From Dioscorea cayenensis subsp. rotundata (lineage: Eukaryota; Streptophyta; Magnoliopsida; Dioscoreales; Dioscoreaceae): a stretch of 64,000 nt of DNA. The translations under genes were made by a program, and so were the position numbers. The stretch is taken from contig NC_052475.1 in the NCBI RefSeq assembly GCF_009730915.1, positions 28,085,016 to 28,149,015 on the forward strand, given 5' to 3'. Of the stretch, positions 1-11,794 are shown piece after piece; the first letter of the stretch is position 1; each line of letters begins with the position of its first letter. The notes under the pieces are model-generated. The model was not told the DNA's origin, searched no databases, and worked only from the letters and a program-made list of their open reading frames with translations.

Positions 1-3000
1 TGGCACTGTTGCAGGCTCCCTGTTTAAAAGGCATAGCGCAAACCAGAAATCATAAGTATTACTCACTGAAGCAAAAGTCTCAACAATTACATAAACATAT
101 GAGTGTTAAGCATGTCAAAATTAATTTTAGACTCACCGGGCCAAAGTTACACTTGGCGCTGGAACAGGAGCTGAAACTGGAGCAGAGGCAGGGGCAAGGG
201 ATGGGGCTGGGGATGGGGTTGGGGCTGGGCCTGGGGCTGGGGCTGGGGTTTGAACCTACATAATAAATAAATTACTGTCAAAACATTTCAATTTATACAT
301 TAATTCATACACATTGATGTAGGCAAATAGGTCAGTCATCCAACGAAATATTAATCATTAAGACGAGATTAGATAGAAATAATTAATAACTTGGAATGGG
401 AGTTTTCCAATAGAACAAAGACTACAGAGCTTGATGCACAACAAACAAACAAATTAATACCAGAAATTGCATTTAATCAAAATGAAAAGCTTTTTTCCCA
501 TTTTCCTCTTTTAAAATCCTAAATGTTGATGTGTCAAAAAATAAAAGAAATGTTCAAAACAATGTGAAAGTGATAGTAACACTACCACTATTTAACAAAA
601 CCAATGAGTAGTTATACAAAATTGATGCAAGTGCAAAGTATAACCTGTAGCATAAGATAAATTAAGAACTTCCATATATATTAAATCTCAGCCAGTTATC
701 TGACCTGGCTTTTAGGTACGGTGTTGGTGCTCGAAGTTCCACTTGATGAACCTTTAGGCTGAAAACAACATTACATGAAGACATTATAAGTGTTCCTCAA
801 AGCATAGTGCTAGTGCAAGCTTACTGCCTAGAGCATAACAAAGCCTTGAACTAAAGAAAACCCTATCTACTATGAAAGCGGCCAGAAGCAACAACAAGAA
901 TAACAAACCCTTAGTCCCAACTATTTAGAGTTGGATATAGGAACTTTTTCCTTTCACGTTGTTCCATCAAAAGCCAAAAGGCTGGCTAAACTAAGACCAG
1001 ACATATCCTTTCTTAAGTTTCTACTAAACACTTTTTAGGTCTATCACTTCCTTTTCTACAACCCTCACCTACAATTCTCCACCTAAAGAGCTTCCACTTT
1101 TCTTATGTCGAGCATCTATCAATTGTGTAAGGACATGTTGACCATCTTAATCAATATTCTCTTGTTAGTAATAAATGTCATCTTAATCGATATTCCCTTG
1201 TCAATAATAAATGTCACTCCTAATCTATTTCGAATAAATTCATTCCTTAGCCGGTCCTTCCTGACAGCAACCAAAAAATATCTAGAACACTAATCAATTT
1301 TCCATAAAAAAATGCGAGATCTGGAATTATCCAGTTGAAATGTAGCATACATTCAAGTAAGAACTAATGATAACTTAAAAGAAAATTGTAGAGTTTACTA
1401 AGTGCAGGTATATCAAGAAAGCAAAGTAGACACAATAATCACAATCCCTACTATCATAACAGTATAAAACAAGTGTGCTGATCTGAAATTGAAGGCAGAT
1501 GTTAATATTGTTTTCTAATTCTTTAAGCACATACTACATACCTAGCACCCAACAGACAACAAAAAGTTTATGTCATACTAAACATAATATACAATGACCT
1601 AATCCCTAACCACTACCTTGAAGCGCAAATCAGCAAATGTCATAAGATAAGACTTCTTCCAAGGAGAGCGTCAATAATGGATAAGCATGTTGCAATAAAG
1701 AAAAGAAATTTCTAGAAGCATTCTGCAAGCTAACCATTTCAATAAAAATCTAAATGTTGTAGTTTAAGCACAACGTAAGTTTGATTTAAATTTCAAACTA
1801 ACTTGAGTTTCACTTCATTTGTCATATTTTGTTCATTATCATCAAATATCAAACAAAACTAGATTACCTGTGAACTTTGAACCATTGAAATTTGAAATGA
1901 ACCTCTACACAAAAATATGGTACCAAAATAAGCACTTCCGCAGGACAAGGCAAACAAGGTATACCTTACTCAACATTACAACAATAAAACTGTTTTCTTG
2001 AACTTTATTATCTTGCAATGTAGTATCATCTTTAAGAACTTTTCCTTGATGTATGAGCATCTGTTGTTCAGAAGGGTAAACATTTTGCCCTTGAGAGGTC
2101 TCTATATTCTTTTTCACATCTGCTACCTGCAAAACAAAATTAAGAAAACATCAACATATTTGTTCTTTACTAACCACAGGTGCAAAGAACTCAACACCTG
2201 ATGTTTTTACAAAGAACATAAAGAAGTGAAATGGGGAAAGTTCATGTGCCACTTTATTAAATAGTAACCATTGAAGCACAGAATGGAACACCCTCACATC
2301 ATCAAAATCACAAAAAAGTAGCATAATGGGGAAGACGTCATACATTATACCATTAAATAGCAGGGGAGGTGAGAAAATCCATATTCGAAACATATTATTT
2401 TAACAGCACAGGCATAGCCATGTTTAAAAAATCACTGACAAAACTTGGCAAACATGAGTAGCCTACAAAATAAAAATCTATCCAACAGAATCGGGATCCC
2501 TCGAGATTACCAGCTCTTCATACCTCATATTCATAGTCAAAACCTTACCCTACATTCAATTGTAAGATAAATGCACCCATATACAGCAAAAAATCATGCT
2601 GCCATCATAAGGTTTTCAGGTATCACAAGCACTTTTAATGGAACAGCTCGTTGGTCATTTAGTGATGGATCACTCATATTACAGACAACTTTCTAATTGA
2701 ACTGAATGCTTTTTTTCTAGCATATCAAACCCTAGAATGCAAGTCACTAATTATAATTCTCATGCTATCCAGCAACAAAAACGAAATAAGGAAATACTTG
2801 AATTCAGCAAAAGCAAAATATCCATTATTAAAAAAATTTCAATTCACAAAAAGAAAAACATTGGTAGAAACAGCACTAGCTAACATAGCTGAGCAAACAC
2901 ACAAATTTACCAATTAATTTGGCAACCAAAACCAATTCAAAACACTATATAATTTCTTTGCAAACTCCCATCACACACCGACATTGACAAACATAACTAA

Positions 3001-3415
3001 ACAGGAATCACTCACCACTAAGAAGACATACCAAGTGCACGCTTAAACAAATAGCAACCCTAGATCTGATCAAGCACAAAACAAAAACGAAAAGAAAAAA
3101 AAACAGCAAACTTCCAGACAATGAAGCTCAAATCAATACACAATTCAACATCTCATCGGAACATCTACAGTACAACTCATCCAAATTCCACAATTACTCA
3201 AATATTAGAAGACAAACCCAAAGAAAAACACAATCAATCAGAACGAAACACTGAATCAAGATCGGCGTGAATTCCAAAAAAAACAGCAAACCCTAATCAA
3301 AGCCAAAAAGAGAAATTGGGAAAAAGGGATCAAGAGAGAGATGAACCACCTTGTCATCGGGGCTGACATCGATCTCGAAGTTCGAGCCCTTCAAGGTCTT
3401 GACGAATATCTTCAT
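1..3415 (-). CDS. RAD23: RAD23-type ubiquitin receptor, partial (3' end outside window)
   Basis: Coding exons by eye: 3350-3415, 1965-2126, 705-758, 137-255 and 1-19, the last cut by the window edge. Reading phase is kept across all four GT-AG introns. Exons 1 and 2 make a 76-residue ubiquitin-like domain (starts [10 protein letters not shown], includes [13 protein letters not shown], ends near [10 protein letters not shown]), the usual length for the RAD23 UBL. It is followed by a Ser/Thr-rich linker (exon 3) and a Pro/Ala linker (exon 4), as in plant RAD23. The UBA1, XPC-binding and UBA2 domains should lie beyond position 1. In this family the UBL docks on the proteasome and the UBA domains bind ubiquitin chains, so RAD23 shuttles substrates and stabilises the XPC/RAD4 repair factor. 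The start at 3415 is the first residue of the UBL; the open frame runs further upstream but that part is not conserved. Family assignment is firm; the paralogue is not determined. Confidence 0.92.
176..255 (-). repeat. Tandem hexamer tract coding the Pro/Ala linker of RAD23
   Basis: The plus strand shows repeated GGGGCT/GGGGAT units. On the coding minus strand they read as alternating CCA and GCC/ACC/TCC codons, giving a run of Pro-Ala, Pro-Thr and Pro-Ser pairs inside exon 4. This is an in-frame coding microsatellite and may vary in length between alleles. Confidence 0.8.
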
Positions 3416-5726
3416 CTCGATCTCTTCGTCCTCACTGCGACCGCTCTTCTTCTTTCCTCTCTTCGTGCTCGAAAGCAACCAAATTAGCGCACAATGGCCT
3501 CGGTGCCTAGATAAAAGGCTCAGAAAACAAATGGAAAAAACGCCGCCCACGAAATGTCTGTGTTGCTTATAGAACAGCGTGCAGCTATTTCAACAAACCA
3601 ATGAGTGACACGTCGTTTTCAAATATAGAGCCCACTGATGATAGGTAGGGACAGATCAGCAAAGACTGGTGTTGGTGTGTAAAGTCGTGTTGGTGATTGT
3701 AGTAGATAAAGGAAAAGACGGAAAACCCGATTGCAAGTAAAGAGAAGAAAGAAGGATTTCTCTATATTATTAAGTCTACCCGATTCTTTTGGGTTGTGTA
3801 AACCTGGCAGAGAGCGATGGACATAAGCCCAAAAGTTCAATAGTCTAAAATTAAGTTTTTTATTTTTTTTTAATAAAGATATTACTCAAAATTTAAAATT
3901 CTTTTTATACAACATATCGAAATATTCTTTAATATTTTTTTATATATATTTTTAAACTAATTATACATCATCATCATCATATATATATATATATATATAC
4001 AAATGCTGTGATTTTTATATATACGTCTAATTTTTTTTATTAATAATATAGTTAAAGGCCAATAATTTTTTAGCATATTGCCATTGTGTTTATATAAGGA
4101 TATTTGTTTTGGAGATCACAAAACTTATCATGAAGATACAAATATGTTGAAATATTAATGTTACGTTTGTGTATGTCTCAAACTTTTTTATAAAAATATT
4201 TTATTATTTATTAATCAAAATAATAATTATTATTATTATAAAGATAAGACACACATCTTATTTACGAATCATCTGTGCGAAAGAATCATAAATAATTAAT
4301 TTTAACATGTATGCACAAAAATATTTTCCATGGGCGCTGGAGTAGTAGAAATCACCTCTCCTGTGTCAGCTTCAAGCTCATTTTTGATAGTTCCAGTGGT
4401 CTTGTCAACCATAATTTCCTCTTTGAGGAATATGAAGGTTGCCGTTAAATTCACTCTTCATGTACATTGATCTCCAATTGCATGGCAATTAATAATTAAA
4501 ATAAAAATGAAAAATGAACAAAAGAACATCTAATTAATCAAACAACCGAACGGAAGTTAGCAACCTTACTTACCTTCAGCTCTTCATTGTTAACCTTGAA
4601 GAAGATAACACTAACACCTGTACTGTTATTCATGCTAGCGCATCAAATTAGAATGGATTGATCATCCGGGAACTTTCACTCAGTGAGTCACTGATTTTTT
4701 TTTTTTTTTTTAATATTCATATGATCATAAAATTTTTATTAAAATACCAACCATATATTGAAAGAGAGTTAACCTCTCAATTTTTTACATGAAAGTCAAA
4801 TAATTTAATCGCCCAACCATTACGACTGTGATGTCACTAAAATTAATCACAGGATGAGATTTGAAAACCTATTTCAACCATGAATTTTCAGGTGAAGAAC
4901 TCAAATCATAAATATTTTTTCAAACAACTAACTAACAAAATTTCATATATCATGTTTAAATGCTTGTCCTAGAGCTTATCACACAACTCTAAAATGAGCT
5001 ACCATGAGTTACAAAACAATCTTCAACCATGAACAAAGAAAATATAATGAAGAGAAACAAAACCATTGAAAAGTACACAGCCACTATTACTACTCATTGA
5101 AGAGTCAAAATCAAAACTAAGAACATTAGTGTTCTAACCACAATTTTAAAAAAATTCATTCAGAATTTAAAGTTTCAATGATTTCATCTTTTAATATTTT
5201 ATATTTTAATATCTTCAATTTTTTCTATTTTATTTAAATATAAACTAAGAAAAAAATTATTTTTTAATTATAATTTATGAGTTAGTCTATTAGTTTTGGA
5301 AAGTTTAATGAAATATTTAATGCAAAACTAGTTATATATTTATAAACCTTTGTGTTATTAATATCCTATTTAATACAAACAAAAATTTAAATATAATATA
5401 TTATTAAAAAATATTTATATTTGTTGTTTGAAATGCTCTGCGAGTAAATATTATGTATAGATATAAATTCCCAATATTAGTTGTTGTTACTAACCATAAT
5501 TATAGATTGTCCTACAATGACGGTTAGTATTAATTACATGATGGTGGTCCATCCACTTGTTTTTCGAAAAGAATAAAATAAATAAACAATTACTTGATAA
5601 TCATCATTATAGATATATCTTGTCACAACACTGAGTGGCATACAATTAACGATTTCCATTTATCTTTCATTACTCAAGAATTCCATGTGACATGCATGAA
5701 CCATCCGCACATAACCCATAAACCAG
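3416..5726. other. Intergenic: RAD23 5' region and AT-rich DNA
   Basis: The first 200 bases upstream of the RAD23 start are less AT-rich and should hold its 5' leader and promoter. A weak TATA-like element on the minus strand (TCTATAAGC, near 3566-3574) and a CCAAT-type box near 3600 are only suggestive. The rest is AT-rich, with a short CAT/TA microsatellite at about 3968-4000. I see no gene. Confidence 0.5.
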
Positions 5727-6279
5727 CTCCCTCCGTACTTTTTTATCCATCATATTTAAACCAATTTTAAGTACTAAAAAACTTATTTATTCTCTTTGTT
5801 TTTTTTATCTATCATGATTAACCAAATCTCACATACCAAAAAATATAGTTATTTCATAAAATTTTATAACAAAGTAGTTATCTTTCCAAAATTAACCTCT
5901 TTCCAAAATTATCCATAATTTATATTTTCATATTTTCTCTTTTATAATTCTAGGAAGTGAATTGAATAGAGTATTAAGGGTAATTTTGAAAAAAATAATA
6001 ATAAATACTTCTTGATGTTAGAAAATGACCGATAAAAAAGAACACGGATCTGTGACGGATAGAGTAAAAAGGAACGAGGGAGTATTTTACAAAATTTTAT
6101 AAAAAATTAATTATTTTTCGAAAATTACCCCTAATTTATATCTTCATATTTCTTTTTCATATTTAATTCTAATAAGAAAGTTAAATAGAATGTTAAGAGT
6201 AATTTAAAAAATAATAATAATAAATATTTTTTGATGTTAGAAAATGACAGATAAAAAAAACATGAAGGAACAGAGGGAG
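5727..6279. mobile_element. Stowaway-like MITE with a duplicated right half
   Basis: The left end reads CTCCCTCCGTAC and two right ends read GAACGAGGGAG (ending near 6082) and GAACAGAGGGAG (ending near 6279). These match the Stowaway terminal inverted repeat CTCCCTCCGTTC. The stretches at about 5850-6082 and 6083-6279 resemble each other (shared blocks such as AATAATAATAAATA and TTGATGTTAGAAAATGAC), so the right half appears twice. It has no coding capacity, as expected for a MITE. Confidence 0.75.
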
Positions 6280-6779
6280 TTTATACATAAATAAATAACT
6301 CATCAAATTGAAAAACTATAAGGTTGTGTGTATTTCAAGTTAAAAAAACACTAATTTTTTTTACTCATTGTTATGCTAATCAAATAATTAACATATCTTT
6401 GTTGTTGTACATTTAAATACTTTTTTTAAATAGAATATGATATTTGTATATATATATATATATAAGTTGCTAAGCCATATGTACATATTTTCTGGCTTTT
6501 TATCATGCTCTACAAATGAGAAAAAACAAGTCATATTTTCTAAGAAATGTTTTCTTAAAAGTGAATGCGCAAACATATTTTCTGATTTTTTTTTATTATA
6601 ACTGAATAAATGAAAAATATGCCTAATAAACAGGCCTTTATTTGTATGCTTTTCTAATTGTTGTATTGACTAATTTCAGTTTAATTATGTGTGTTTAGGT
6701 CTTTCTTTTGTTTTTATTTTGCAGATTGCTACTAGAATTTTCTATTATTTAACAATGTTTTTTTTTTTCACAAATACAG
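6280..6779. other. Intergenic AT-rich spacer
   Basis: Low-complexity AT-rich DNA with a short TA microsatellite near 6448-6465. No gene seen. Confidence 0.5.
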
Positions 6780-7487
6780 TTTTTCAATTGACTTGTTTGG
6801 AGGAATAAGATTCTGTTCTTTGAAAATCTAGCCGCCATGAGATGTAATAAGCTCCCTACAACTACTTGTGTTCTTTGCCATGCGAACAGTGAGTCGGTTG
6901 ATCATCTCTTTCGTCAGTGTCAGTTTGCGACCCTTGTTTGGATTTTTTTTCTTACGACTTTTTGAGTTACCTGATCTCCCGCCCTTTTTGTGGGACGTGT
7001 GGAGAACCTAGTGGTTCAGGCTTAGACCTACCCAGAGGGTTCTGGGTGGCATCGTTATTAAAGCTATTGTATGGATTGTTTGGTTCACTAGAAATAACTG
7101 CACCTTTAATGATATCTTCGCATCTACTCAGTCTATTATTTCGAAAGTGACTCATACTCTGATCTCGTGGTTTTCTATAGCCCCGGTTCCCCAGCAGGAG
7201 AAGCTTGTGGACATATTTCCACTATTCATTACAGTCTGGCATTCTTTGGTCTTCGTGATGATCCCACCGGTGGAATTGCTCCCGGTGATGAGGCTCTTGA
7301 TCACCGTTTGACTAGTTTTCTTCTTGGTTGTTGTGCTTAGCCGGTTTTCTCAGCTGTTGGTGTTGATGTTGGGGGTTTCTTTTGTATACATATCTAGTGG
7401 TTTTTATCTGTTTTATATCCACACCTACTGGCTTTTTTTTATGAATGAATGTAGTTTATTCACCTTTTTTAAAAAATAAAATAAAAT
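6780..7487 (+). mobile_element. 5'-truncated L1-like LINE, 3' end with zf-RVT remnant
   Basis: Translation with frameshifts gives the C-terminal reverse-transcriptase zinc-binding (zf-RVT) region: KLPTTTCVLCHANSESVDHLF at about 6850-6910, then an Ile-Trp-rich tail region. The same Cys-His pattern occurs in the other LINE copies of this window. The 3' end at 7441-7487 reads ATGAATGAATGTAGTTTATTCACC followed by an A-rich tail. The coding frame is broken, so the copy is dead. Confidence 0.8.
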
Positions 7488-8449
7488 TGGAGACTAGATG
7501 ATTGGCTCAAGCTGAATTCATCTTCATTTCTGTGTGGATGTGCCTATCAATTTTCTAATATCTCTTATTTTGTTTTTTATAGATTTGTTCAGCTTTTCTA
7601 CTTGCTTATCTTGTTATACCCATATTTATTAACCAATATCCACTCTTATTAAAATTAAAAAAAAACCTCAAGAATTAATATCTTGTTAAAGTTCATAATA
7701 ATCTTTACTTTTAAGTTGGTTAATTGATTAAATATATTAATCCAAGTTAATCATGGTAAGATGTACCTAAGAATATCTAGTATAATGGATTAAAAAAAAA
7801 AAGCTAATATTACAAAGACATGAATGTAATTTCATTATAGCTAATGATTTCTTGGTTTATTGTCACTAGATCCCTATGTAGAATTGTAGGGTGTTGGTAT
7901 GTTTATCAGGAGACAGGTTGAAATGTCAACTTAAGCAAGATGAAAGTGTTAGGATTATTCCTTGGAATGCCAACGAGGATATTTATATTATGGATTTTCA
8001 TTTGTGTTATACATTATTATTAATATTATTAATATTATTATTATTATTATTATTAATAGGAATTTATTTTGATATTCATATAAATTTTGTGATGTCATTT
8101 TAATTAGTTTGAAACATCATAGTACATATGTATTAAGTTAAACTTTCTACTTCTTATGGGATAAAGATGAGGGCACTAGAAGGGTTTGGTACTTATACAC
8201 TTAAATAGTTCGCAAATCAGAAAATCTTTAATTGGGCGTTATAAATTCTTAAGGATTTGTATGACATATACTTTGACAAAAAGTGCTACTTGAACACTAT
8301 AGGATAGTGGGAGTATATGCCATAATTACATCATTGGGATTGATGTATTCGAACATCACTCGCAACAATTCAATTACATGGGTTTTACTTTTTGACATTC
8401 AATGATTGGGATTGTTAGTTATAATCATATGAGTGAACCTTAGATCTGA
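7488..8449. other. Intergenic spacer with an ATT microsatellite
   Basis: AT-rich DNA with an (ATT)n/(TTA)n tract at about 8010-8056. An open frame over 7891-8103 is largely this tract and I do not regard it as a gene. Confidence 0.5.
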
Positions 8450-9142
8450 GGTTTGAAATATTTGGAATACTGTAAAGTATTTCCTTGCAATTACTTTTCC
8501 TACACAGTAATAACACAACGTTTGGTATGTATAATGAAAATTATAATTGCAATCCATGTAAAGTTAATTTCCTCATTTGGTATAGATAGGTTTCTAGGTA
8601 AAGTTACATGCATTCTCAATTTTGCCTTTTATTACTCTAGTTAATGCAATTTAAAAAAACCAAAAAAACCATATAAAAAGTTAAAATCCCATCACCAAAC
8701 CCCTATAATATCAAATGAACTCATTAAAAATATACAAAGAACCAAAATCCTGTTCCAAAAAGACAAAAGTTTAACAAAAAAATAAGTATCACCACAAAAA
8801 ATGAAAAAAATAAGAAAAATATCAAAAAAGATCCAAGGAGTGATCCCTCTTGCCATAGGGTTTTAGAAAGGAAAGAAAAACGGAGGAGTTTTGCTCTAGG
8901 GTGTTAAAAACAAGAAAACATAAATAAAAAAAGATTTACTTAAACAAGGGTAGTATTGGAATTTCACTTGTCTAGCATTTTCACACCCCCCTTATGAATC
9001 ATTTTCCTTGGTCAAAGTGAAAGTATTTGCATGAAGACCGTTCCTTTGTATGGTTCATATTAAAACCAAACATGTGAAAGTCTTTCACAAGTTTTACTTT
9101 CTCTGCAAAGTTGTTACTTTCCCACATACCAAACATGCCCCT
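8450..9142 (+). mobile_element. Tourist-like MITE, copy A
   Basis: About 690 bp that align in the same orientation with the copy at 61085-61740. Shared blocks include GTTTGGTATGTATAAT, TGTAAAGTTAATTYC, TTCTCAATTTTGCC, GTTTTGCTCTAGGG, TTTCACACCC, AATCATTTTCCT and CACATACCAAAC. The 3' end reads CAAACATGCCCC followed by TAA. The element is non-coding; the short open frame at 8453-8644 lies inside it and is not a gene. Confidence 0.75.
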
Positions 9143-10800
9143 AAAGTCAAATAATGTTAAACTCCCATTCACTAAATTAAATTCGTTTGAACAGGAATGC
9201 CATGAGTTATTATATTATATTATCATTTTTAAACATTCACACTGATATTTTTTTTTTTTTAAACATTGGAAGGCCATGCTACTTTCGTTGGGAGACAGAC
9301 TCACTTTGTTAAACATTTTCCTATAAGCAATCCCCACCTATTGTATGTCAATTTTTAAATTACCCATGTTGGTTATTAAAGAAATTGACAGAGTCAGAAT
9401 GGACTTCATTTGGTCAGGACCAAGTTTGGATCACCCTAGGGCTAGACTGGTAAATTGGAAAAGATTATACAAATCCAAAGAACAAGGAGGATGCGGTATC
9501 CTTGATCTATCCTCTTTCAGTAACGCGCTCTTAGGGTCCTAGGGAAATGGTGGTGGAAGATCATCTCTAGGAAACCATGGTGTGAGGTTAAAGTCATCAG
9601 CTTTATAAATTACAGATGTGAACCTCCTTGGAATCTCTTCTAGAAGCAAATTAGGAGAATATCAGTTTTTTTTTATTATTTTTTTATTTTTTTGGAGTGG
9701 AATCCTACACATTCTTCAAGAATTTAAAAAGTGCATCCAACCCATTGTCCAAGATGGTGGTACGACGCTATTTTGGCTTGACAACTAGATAAAAAGTTGA
9801 GGCCCGGCATACATATGGCTCAGTTGTTCAACTCAACTCTTCTTCCTAAATGTCCCATTAAAGATATGACCTACCAAACCAGCAACATCCTATTGGAGAA
9901 CTTTCCATGGATAAGGGAACTGCTTGAACGACTAGCAAGACAACCACCCCACCCCCTCCTAATCCGGACTCAATACAATGGAGGTTGGCAACGAATGACA
10001 ATTTCACAGTTAGATCCATCTACAATTTCCTGAATGACAAAGGTCTCTGTTGCCAACTAACTCCATTCTTGCTTCTTGGCCCATGCCCCAGTAAAATCAA
10101 TTTCCTCAATTGGCTAGCATGGGATGACAAAATCCTCACCCTTAACAATTTGGTGAATAATCACTTTTTAACAACCATCTATGTCATGTGTCACGTAGCG
10201 GTTAAAACTGCTAACCATCTCCTAACTTCCTGTCCATGGGCCGCACGAATTTGGAACTACTTTGGAAACCTGTTTGGGACTGTTGAGAACCCAACTTCTC
10301 TCAAAGATTTATGGGGCCCATGGAGAGCTACGCTAAGCAACTCCATGAAATTTTCCTGGCACTTAATGATGAAAGAAATTACATGGAATATTTGGCTTGA
10401 GAAAAATGCGCGCATTTTTCATTCAAAATTCTCTCATATTATTCTATCATGCTAAAGATTGATCACATAATCCTCCTGTGGTTGAATGCAATTCCAGAAG
10501 CAAAGAAAGTAAGATTGGAGGAACTTGTGGAAAAGGTCAAACGAAGCTTGGAGTCCCTCTCCTCCAGAGCAGACAAGGCAGTAGAGACTAGTGCCCAAGT
10601 AGAGCAAGCTTCCCCGCCCGGCAATGGCTATATAGCGGTGCGATCGCTTCCCTAAGAAGACACTCTTTCTCTCCTCTTAGGAACATGCTGCCTCCCTTTC
10701 TCCCCAGCATCTAATGGGTGCATTTTTTTTTTGTTTTCCCCTTTTGTAGCGGCTGTGTCCGTCTATTTTTGTTTTCTTTGCTTTTTGTACTCTTTCGCCT

Positions 10801-11700
10801 TTTTTTTTTTGAAAAGATGGATAAACCATTCATTGAAAAAAGAAGACAAATAGCCCCCTGCAACAGCGGAAGCAACAAAAGAAGCATCTAATATTCCACT
10901 AGATGTGGAACAACATGAGATCTAAGACAAGCACAAAAAACAGGTACAACAAGGAAGAAAAACTTCCTCACAAAACCCCCCTTCACGGCTACACTCCTAC
11001 CCCATGCCATGATCCTGTATCTCAGCTCCCCCGTGAACATCACTAGACTCTAGAGAGCGAGACCCTAAGAACTCCAGGCTGCGACGGATGGTAGAAATGG
11101 GATCTGCAAGTTTCTTTTTTGTACCCTCCGAGGCTGCTGAGAACCAAGACAAAAGCATATGATTAATTTTCACAATGATAGCATGAACAGGCAAAACACA
11201 GGCATTAAAAATGCAATCATTTCTGGCTAGCCAAAGGTTCCAAACACAAGCTTTGACAATAAGCACACCAAACTCCTACAGTGTCGGTCTTACTAAAAAT
11301 CTCCAGGAATTCCACAGGTCCAGCATAGAATGTAAATGTGGTGGCTTAGGCAACTGCAACAACCGCACAAAATAATCCCAAACTTGTCTCGCAAAACTGC
11401 ACTTGAGAAAAAGGTGGTCGACTGATTCGATCCCAGCGTTGCACATCACACAAGTGGCACTCGGAAGCTTGTTGCAACAACGCTTCTCTAGATTTTCTAA
11501 AGAGAGAATCTTGTTCTTTTACATTAGCCAATTACAGGGGTTGACTTTCATCGGGCAGTTGCTACTCCAGAACCATCTCACTGACATCTAGTACCGCCAT
11601 CATTTAAAAAGTTATAGAAGGACTTGACCGAGAAGATGTCGTTGGACGTGAGGGACCACCTTTTAGTGTCCCTTGACACCGTGTCGAAGTTTAGAATTTG
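10801..11700 (-). mobile_element. 5'-truncated L1-like LINE nested tail-to-tail in the outer LINE
   Basis: Minus-strand translation gives SVKSFYNFLNDGG, then a frameshifted zf-RVT region (CVMCNAGIESVDHLFLKC), then a C-terminal segment at 10997-11266 (VWNLWLARNDCIFNA, LLSWFSAASEG). Its 3' end faces the outer copy and reads, on the minus strand, AATGGTTTATCCATCTTTTC followed by an A run (plus-strand T run from 10801). The coding part has several frameshifts. The 5' limit near 11700 is approximate. Confidence 0.75.
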
Positions 11701-11729
11701 GTTTCCTTCATTTTTTTTAATGCATGTGG

Positions 11730-11733
<4 letters not shown>

Positions 11734-11785
<52 letters not shown>

Positions 11786-11786
11786 G
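11734..11786. repeat. (TTA)n microsatellite, probable LINE tail
   Basis: An uninterrupted TTA/ATT trinucleotide tract of about 52 bp directly follows the LINE 3' end motif AATGCATGTGG. In this position it may be an expanded retrotransposon tail. Confidence 0.85.
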
Positions 11787-11794
11787 TTTAAACA

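Larger units (their letters stand above)
9266..11786 (+). mobile_element. 5'-truncated L1-like LINE (outer copy), interrupted by a second LINE
   Basis: It opens in the C-terminal part of the reverse transcriptase (WKAMLLSLGDRLTLLN, then KLPMLVIKEIDRVRMDFIWSG and GGCGILDLSSF). It continues through several frameshifts to the zf-RVT region at 9985-10455 and a C-terminal segment ending near 10655. The 3' untranslated part runs to about 10800, where a minus-strand LINE is inserted. The last bases resume near 11700 (TTTTTTAATGCATGTGG) and end in an (ATT)n tail. TTTAAACA at 9258-9265 and again at 11787-11794 fits a target-site duplication of the whole structure. Confidence 0.75.

Noticed and set aside
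8453-8644. A 63-codon open frame
   Set aside because: It lies inside the Tourist-like MITE copy A; the aligned stretch of copy B does not keep it.
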